Source: Sinotaia quadrata
Taxonomy: Eukaryota; Mollusca; Gastropoda; Architaenioglossa; Viviparidae
Length of the DNA stretch: 64,000 nucleotides
Reading direction: 5' to 3'
Assembly (NCBI GenBank): GCA_028829895.1
Contig: CM054184.1
Coordinates: 25,933,201 to 25,997,200, forward strand
Positions 59,388 through 64,000 of this stretch are shown piece after piece. The notes beneath the pieces were generated by a model. The model did not search any database. It saw nothing but the letters and a program-made list of their open reading frames with translations, and was not told the DNA's origin. The position numbers and the translations under genes were made by a program. Within the stretch, counting starts at the first letter, position 1. Every line of letters starts with the position of its first letter.

Positions 59388-59390
<3 letters not shown>

Positions 59391-59449
<59 letters not shown>

Positions 59450-59468
59450 CTCCACACACACACACACA
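59391..59468. repeat. (TC)n and (CA)n microsatellites
   Basis: A tc run of about 55 bp is followed by ca repeats. Confidence 0.98.
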
Positions 59469-59474
59469 TTAATA

Positions 59475-59640
59475 TACTGGACTTAGATATTGGATATAAG
59501 TAGATAGGACTTGAATAATGGATATAGGATATTACTGTACTGGACTTGGATATTGGATATTATTAGACATGACTTAAAAATTGAATATTGCTGTATTTGC
59601 ATACTGGATATAACTGAACAGTATTTTCATTATTATGAAT
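59475..59640. repeat. Degenerate repeat, 25-40 bp spacing
   Basis: Phrases actggacttagatattggat and atataactga recur four or five times with decay. Confidence 0.65.
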
Positions 59641-59829
59641 ATTACATTATATGATCTATTTTGATGATGACGAATATTGATACTGGGGTATACATTGAGT
59701 ATTTCTGTACATTACAATATTGAGAGTTTATCTTCGATTTGTAGTATACTGCTGTAGCATCATGAGGGTTCACCCTTGATTTGTACGCTGCATTAGGGAT
59801 GAAACAATTTATGGAAGCAAATAGCTGAA

Positions 59830-60010
59830 CATCGTATACAGATAGTTTTTATTTCTGGTTTGTAAGTGTAGGGAATAAATAGTTACATTAGTTCTAAATG
59901 GTCACGGTCGGCAGGTGCTGACGTTAAGGTTTTTATTTTTGGTTTCTAAGTGTAGGGAATAAATAGTTACATTATTTCTGAATGGTCACTGTCGGCAGGT
60001 GCTGACGTAC
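59830..60010. repeat. Tandem duplication, about 85-90 bp, 2 copies
   Basis: Both copies contain tttttatttttggtttctaag, agggaataaatagttacatt and gtcggcaggtgctgacgt with a few differences. Confidence 0.92.
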
Positions 60011-60014
60011 ACCA

Positions 60015-60150
60015 CTGACTACTGGTACGTTTTGATTTCTTATGGCTATAGTACGTACGTTTTGTTTTCTTATGGCTATAGTACGTACGTTTTGATTTCT
60101 TATGGCTATAGTACGTACGTTTTGATTTCTTATGGCTATAGTATGTGCGG
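60015..60150. repeat. Minisatellite, 31-bp unit, 4 copies
   Basis: Unit is acgttttgatttcttatggc then tatagtacgt, giving open minus-strand frames that are artefacts. Confidence 0.93.
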
Positions 60151-60449
60151 TTTGTTTCATTATATGAAATATTCATGAGGTGAATGAATGAATGTTACAG
60201 TAACACAGAATTATTTATTCATTCAGAAATGCAACTTTCTACCATTATATTTTAACTAGTCGTTCATTTACCCACACAAACAAAGAAAGACACCTTTAAA
60301 CTAAGAAACATGACTGAACATATTTGTCATTGATTGTCGTTAAACGAGTGAAATAAATAAACTCAAAGTGGAGTATACAATGAAAAGTAGTGTTTTACAC
60401 CTTAGCAAAATATTTGTCATTATTTTCCAGGAAAGAATGTTACTTCTTA
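60151..60449. other. AT-rich spacer, start of the putative intron
   Basis: No feature seen apart from the donor-like gtaagaag on the minus strand at its right edge. Confidence 0.4.
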
Positions 60450-60608
60450 CCCGAGCCTGAGGCGAAGCGCTTCCAGCCATGCCTGAGTGTTTCCGGAAAA
60501 GATGGTGAGACTCTGTGGCATGAAATCAGACTGCAGTGATGCATGGCTTACGGCGAAGGACACGAAAATGCCGAAAAGCAGCCATCTGGACACGAGGAGA
60601 GAAGCCAT
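60450..60608 (-). CDS. Candidate first coding exon with a signal peptide (partial gene)
   Basis: On the minus strand an ATG at 60,608 opens 53 codons. MASLLVSRWLLFGIF and the following hydrophobic residues form a good signal peptide, with a likely cut after SHA (about residue 23). A polar segment ending WLEALRLRLG follows. The frame then meets a consensus splice donor (CGG then GTAAGAAG, intron starting at 60,450), so the TAA that ends the frame lies in the donor. The region is clearly less AT-rich than its surroundings. An in-frame ATG 30 bases upstream (60,638) is possible but would bury the signal peptide. The family is unknown; a secreted peptide precursor would fit. No later exon is convincing. 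Confidence 0.4.
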
Positions 60609-60638
60609 TGGGGTGTGATAAGATGTAAGATCCGCCAA

Positions 60639-61702
60639 GTTGCTATGACAGAGTCTGTTTCTGATGGCTTGAATTCATGTGGTTGTCTACTACTTGTCTT
60701 AGTACTGACGTCAGGCTCGCCTGAAAACACGTGAATCGGCCTGGCCAAATGTTGTCTTAGAGATAGTTCTTTGGTGAAAAGTGAGTCGGCGCGATCAAAT
60801 GCTGTCTTAAAGATTGTTTTTATGGTAAACAAAGGAAAGTTATTGACAATTAACAAAAGTTACTAAATTGTGCAGCTAACTAAAACCTACAATTAGGACA
60901 ATATCTATACAATATTTTTTTAAAATGTCTAAACACTGTTTAAAATATGTGACTAAGCGGGGCTAGATATTTACTGAATACTACTTTGTAATCTACAACG
61001 CTTTACATTCAGGAAATATCTTGAGTGATAACTTGATTTGTTCACTAATGCAATAATTCGAAAAAGAATCGTTTTACTAAATTAAACTGCTAAAATGGGT
61101 GCATTCGTTCCAGTCTTTCTATTGCTGTTTTACCGTCCCTAAAGCAATTTGTTTCAGTGTGCAGTGTACTGGCTAATTAAGTGATGAATTAATTACTTCT
61201 CTCACAAATATCCTGCGGATACATAGTCTTTTGCTTTTTGCGAGTGATGTATATTTAAATATTACTAACTAAACTTTCATAAAGAGCAATCTCTGTCTAG
61301 CTTTTAATGCTATTATGTTTAATGAGCCATCCACTTCTAGCTGTTAATATTATTACTGAGCAATCTATACCTAACTGCGAGCAATCCACTTCTAGCTTTT
61401 GTGTTATTACTGAGCAATCTATGCCTAACTGCAAGTGTTATTATGTTTTAAACATAAACGTTACTCTCTTTACATTTACTGACTAAATATAAGATTTATA
61501 ATAATTTTTTAGATTAGAAAATAAAGAACGCGTTTTATAAAATGAGAGAAAAGGATACTAATGTATTTGTTTCGGACAAAGATTGTTATTATTATTGTTA
61601 TTAGAAAGAAACGTAACATACGCTGTGTCACTAAGAAGCCGTTAACACACAATTTGCTATTATTTCAAAATCGTGTTTTGCATCATTTCAGAAGCACGAG
61701 TA
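60639..61702. other. Single-copy spacer, no gene seen
   Basis: The first 200 bp may be upstream sequence of the candidate exon. At 61,280-61,440 a loose repeat (gagcaatctatgcctaact, ccacttctagct) occurs. Nothing else is supported. Confidence 0.45.
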
Positions 61703-61775
61703 CAAATGCTTTGTCATCACCTCACTGACACGAGGTAAAATGCTTTGTCATCACCTCACTGACACGAGGTAAAAT
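61703..61775. repeat. Tandem duplication, 39 bp, 2 copies
   Basis: aatgctttgtcatcacctca and ctgacacgaggtaa occur twice. Confidence 0.93.
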
Positions 61776-61839
61776 GTTCTTTCATCTCTTCATCCTAATG
61801 CCTGGGTTCTCAGATTAAGTAATACACTAATTCAATGTG

Positions 61840-62130
61840 ATGTTTGACGATGTGAGATTATCTCCCTTGCCACGTCTGTTCTTTCAGTTGCGAATTCCTT
61901 CGTGCGACTGGTCTCGGCAATCCCTCGTTTTTATGGTCCCATCCAGCCCACGACTTGTCGCGGTGTGCGCTTGTTTCAAGGTATATCGTGCTTGCCACGC
62001 CCACAAACAAGATTTGATGCCACACATTATGGAAAGGCGTGGAGGTCTGTGAGCTGTAAGGTGCATGCACCACCCACCGCCCACCACCTCCACCATGCAC
62101 ACTATATATGCACAGATCTTAAGTGAAGCA
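61840..62130. other. Less AT-rich patch with many open frames, no gene assigned
   Basis: On the plus strand, ttctttcag and tttcaag-gtatat could bracket an exon of about 94 bp, but several frames are open on both strands and none has a recognised motif. Confidence 0.25.
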
Positions 62131-62654
62131 CACGCACACATTCACACCACAAGGAAACACAGACGAATGAACAATCGTTTCTGTTCGTTAGGATTTTTTG
62201 GCTTAATTTAAGATAAGTGTATGCATGTCTGTGTGTATGTATGCAAAGATGACATACAAAGTATATTCAAGTTTACAGTACAACAATTTGTATCGGCAGA
62301 AATTAATAATTCACACACAGATCTCTTAGTGTTGGACAAAGGTTAACTAATATTTTCCCTAACCACGCGCACATAGGTATGTTAGTGATAGACAAGGTTA
62401 ACTAATATTTCCTCTAAAAGGTTTTGAAGATTTCGGAGAAATTACTCCAGTCATACCCATAACATGTATCTCTAAATCAATGCACTAATATCACGGAAAA
62501 TAACTACTGACGAACGGATACTACAATAGGGACTGAGCCTGGAACTTTAAAAAACACAAACACTAGAATTATCACTTGAAATTATAAACAATGCATAGAG
62601 ACCCCTCTCACCATCACAAATACTCCAATACAGTACACCAAACAAGGCAAAATC
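62131..62654. other. Spacer, no gene seen
   Basis: A phrase near gttagtg(t)tggacaaaggttaac occurs twice (about 62,330 and 62,380). Nothing else. Confidence 0.45.
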
Positions 62655-62935
62655 CTCGGTACTGTAAAGGACTAACACAATCCTAGGTACTGTAGAGGAC
62701 TACCAAAATCTTAGGTACTGTAAAGGACTAACAAAATCCTAGGTACTGTAGAGGACTACCAAAATCCTAGGTACTGTAAAGGACTAACAAAATCCTAGGT
62801 ACTGTAACGGACTAACAAAATCCTAGGTACTGTAAAGGACTACCAAAACCCTAGGTACTGTAAAGGACTAACAAAATCCTAGGTACTGTAAAGGACTAAC
62901 AAAATCCTAGGTACTATAAAGGACTACCACACAAT
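62655..62935. repeat. Minisatellite, 28-bp unit, about 10 copies
   Basis: Unit is ctaggtactgtaaaggacta plus acaaaatc, with acc/aac and aaa/aga variants. Confidence 0.94.
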
Positions 62936-62964
62936 ATATAACGAGCACAACAATCAACACAAGC

Positions 62965-63150
62965 AAGTCACTAAAGATTACTACATAACAACCTGGCATA
63001 CACTTCTCAAAGTCACTAAAGATTACTACATAACAACCTGGCATACACTTCTCAAAGTCACTAAAGATTACTACATAACAACCTGGCATACACTTCTCAA
63101 AGTCACTAAAGATTACTACATAACAACCTGGCATACACTTCTGAAAGCCA
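62965..63150. repeat. Minisatellite, 45-bp unit, about 4 copies
   Basis: Unit is cataacaacctggcatacac, ttctcaaagtcactaaagat, tacta. The minus-strand frame over it repeats every 15 residues. Confidence 0.95.
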
Positions 63151-63518
63151 CTGAAGAACTACCATATCACAGGGATTTCAAATATCCTCAACCACGGGAA
63201 GCCTAACACTCCAGTCTTCAACTGCTGTATTATGTGTGTAGGTGATATGGAAATTGTATGTGTAGGTGCTTTGTTTTTTATGTGTAGAGCCTTTTCCTTT
63301 GATTTTTATATCTTAACTGTATTTGTTTTGGTGTCAGATAATGATACTACAGCAGTTGTAGATTTTGGAGTTTTAGGTTCCTCGTGGTTGTAGATATTGT
63401 AAACCGGTATAATATAATAGTTCTTCAGTGGCTTTCAGAAGTGTATGTATAAAGCATAAACGCTTTCAAACATCCTTCCACTCAATTCTCACAGTTCAAT
63501 TTGTAGGAAAACAAGAAG
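63151..63518. other. Spacer, no gene seen
   Basis: A phrase from the neighbouring array recurs in opposite orientation near 63,422 (ttcttcagtggctttcagaa versus ttctgaaagccactgaagaa at 63,139), a 20-bp inverted repeat about 280 bp apart. Confidence 0.55.
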
Positions 63519-63559
<41 letters not shown>

Positions 63560-63566
63560 ACACACG
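63519..63566. repeat. (AC)n microsatellite
   Basis: A ca run with one t interruption. Confidence 0.98.
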
Positions 63567-63594
63567 CAATCATTTTCCCTCATTACCCTCTCCA

Positions 63595-64000
63595 CATATA
63601 CAAGTACGGACTCAATGTGACGGATAATAAATAATGTTTCATATATATACAAGTACGGACTCAATGTGACGGATAATAAATAATGTTTCATACAAAAGAA
63701 GTAAGGACTCAATGTGACGGATAATAAATAATGTTTCATACAAAAGAAGTAAGGACTCAATGTGACGGATAATAAATAATGTTTCATACAAAAGAAGTAA
63801 GGACTCAATGTGACGGATAATAAATAATGTTTCATACAAAAAAAGTAAGGACTCAATGTGACGGATAATAAATAATGTTTCATACAAAAGAAGTAAGGAC
63901 TCAATGTGACGGATAATAAATAATGTTTCATACAAAAGAAGTAAGGACTCAATGTGACGGATAATAAATAATGTTTCATACAAAAGAAGTACGGACTCAA
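63595..64000. repeat. Minisatellite, 48-bp unit, over 8 copies, cut by the window end
   Basis: Unit is acaaaagaagtaaggactca, atgtgacggataataaataa, tgtttcat. The exact 48-bp period opens long minus-strand frames (up to 172 codons). They are artefacts. Confidence 0.96.

Noticed and set aside
61837..62141. Conserved-looking exon in a less AT-rich patch
   Set aside because: Several frames are open on both strands and none has a motif; the splice-like borders are weak.
63482..64000. 172-codon minus-strand frame with 16-residue repeats
   Set aside because: Its 48-bp array keeps frames open by arithmetic; neither the start nor the composition suggests a gene.

Overview
The window looks like AT-rich nuclear DNA of an animal. 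No bacterial-type operon, rRNA gene, tRNA gene or CRISPR array was seen, and there is no convincing multi-exon host gene. It combines very dense minisatellites with Ty3/Gypsy LTR retrotransposons of the GmR1-like type. That type is known from deuterostomes and several invertebrate groups including molluscs. I lean towards a marine invertebrate, possibly a mollusc, but this is inference; no host gene here fixes the species.

Layout. 1-11.9 kb: a chain of minisatellites (units of about 28-74 bp), a remnant LTR at 5.3 kb, a 2-kb single-copy stretch at 8.3-10.3 kb, and a possible solo LTR at 10.7-11.0 kb. 11,905-20,161: a complete, apparently intact LTR retrotransposon on the minus strand, with 5-bp target duplications, two 1,547-bp LTRs differing at one base, a tRNA-Pro-like primer site, a polypurine tract and one 1,436-codon gag-pol frame. 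Its order is gag, protease, integrase, reverse transcriptase, RNase H. 20.2-26.2 kb: more arrays, including a pair in inverted orientation, and a partial LTR. 26,453-28,019: a solo LTR with a target duplication. 28-42 kb: AT-rich unique DNA alternating with arrays, some with higher-order structure. 42.1-45.2 kb: the decayed 3' half of a second, related retrotransposon, in which RNase H runs straight into a 3' LTR. 45.2-45.7 kb: another partial LTR. 49.9-50.8 kb: a scrap of a third retrotransposon with integrase in the usual last position. 56,349-57,983: a second solo LTR with a target duplication. 58-64 kb: arrays, plus one candidate secretory first exon on the minus strand at 60.5 kb.

By hand tally, tandem arrays cover about 22 kb, roughly a third of the window. 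Most other open frames are by-products of arrays whose unit length is a multiple of three, or whose units stay open in several frames. The only clearly functional coding unit is the retrotransposon polyprotein. Its Gag makes particles and binds RNA, protease cuts the polyprotein, reverse transcriptase and RNase H copy the RNA from a tRNA primer, and integrase inserts the product with the observed 5-bp duplication.
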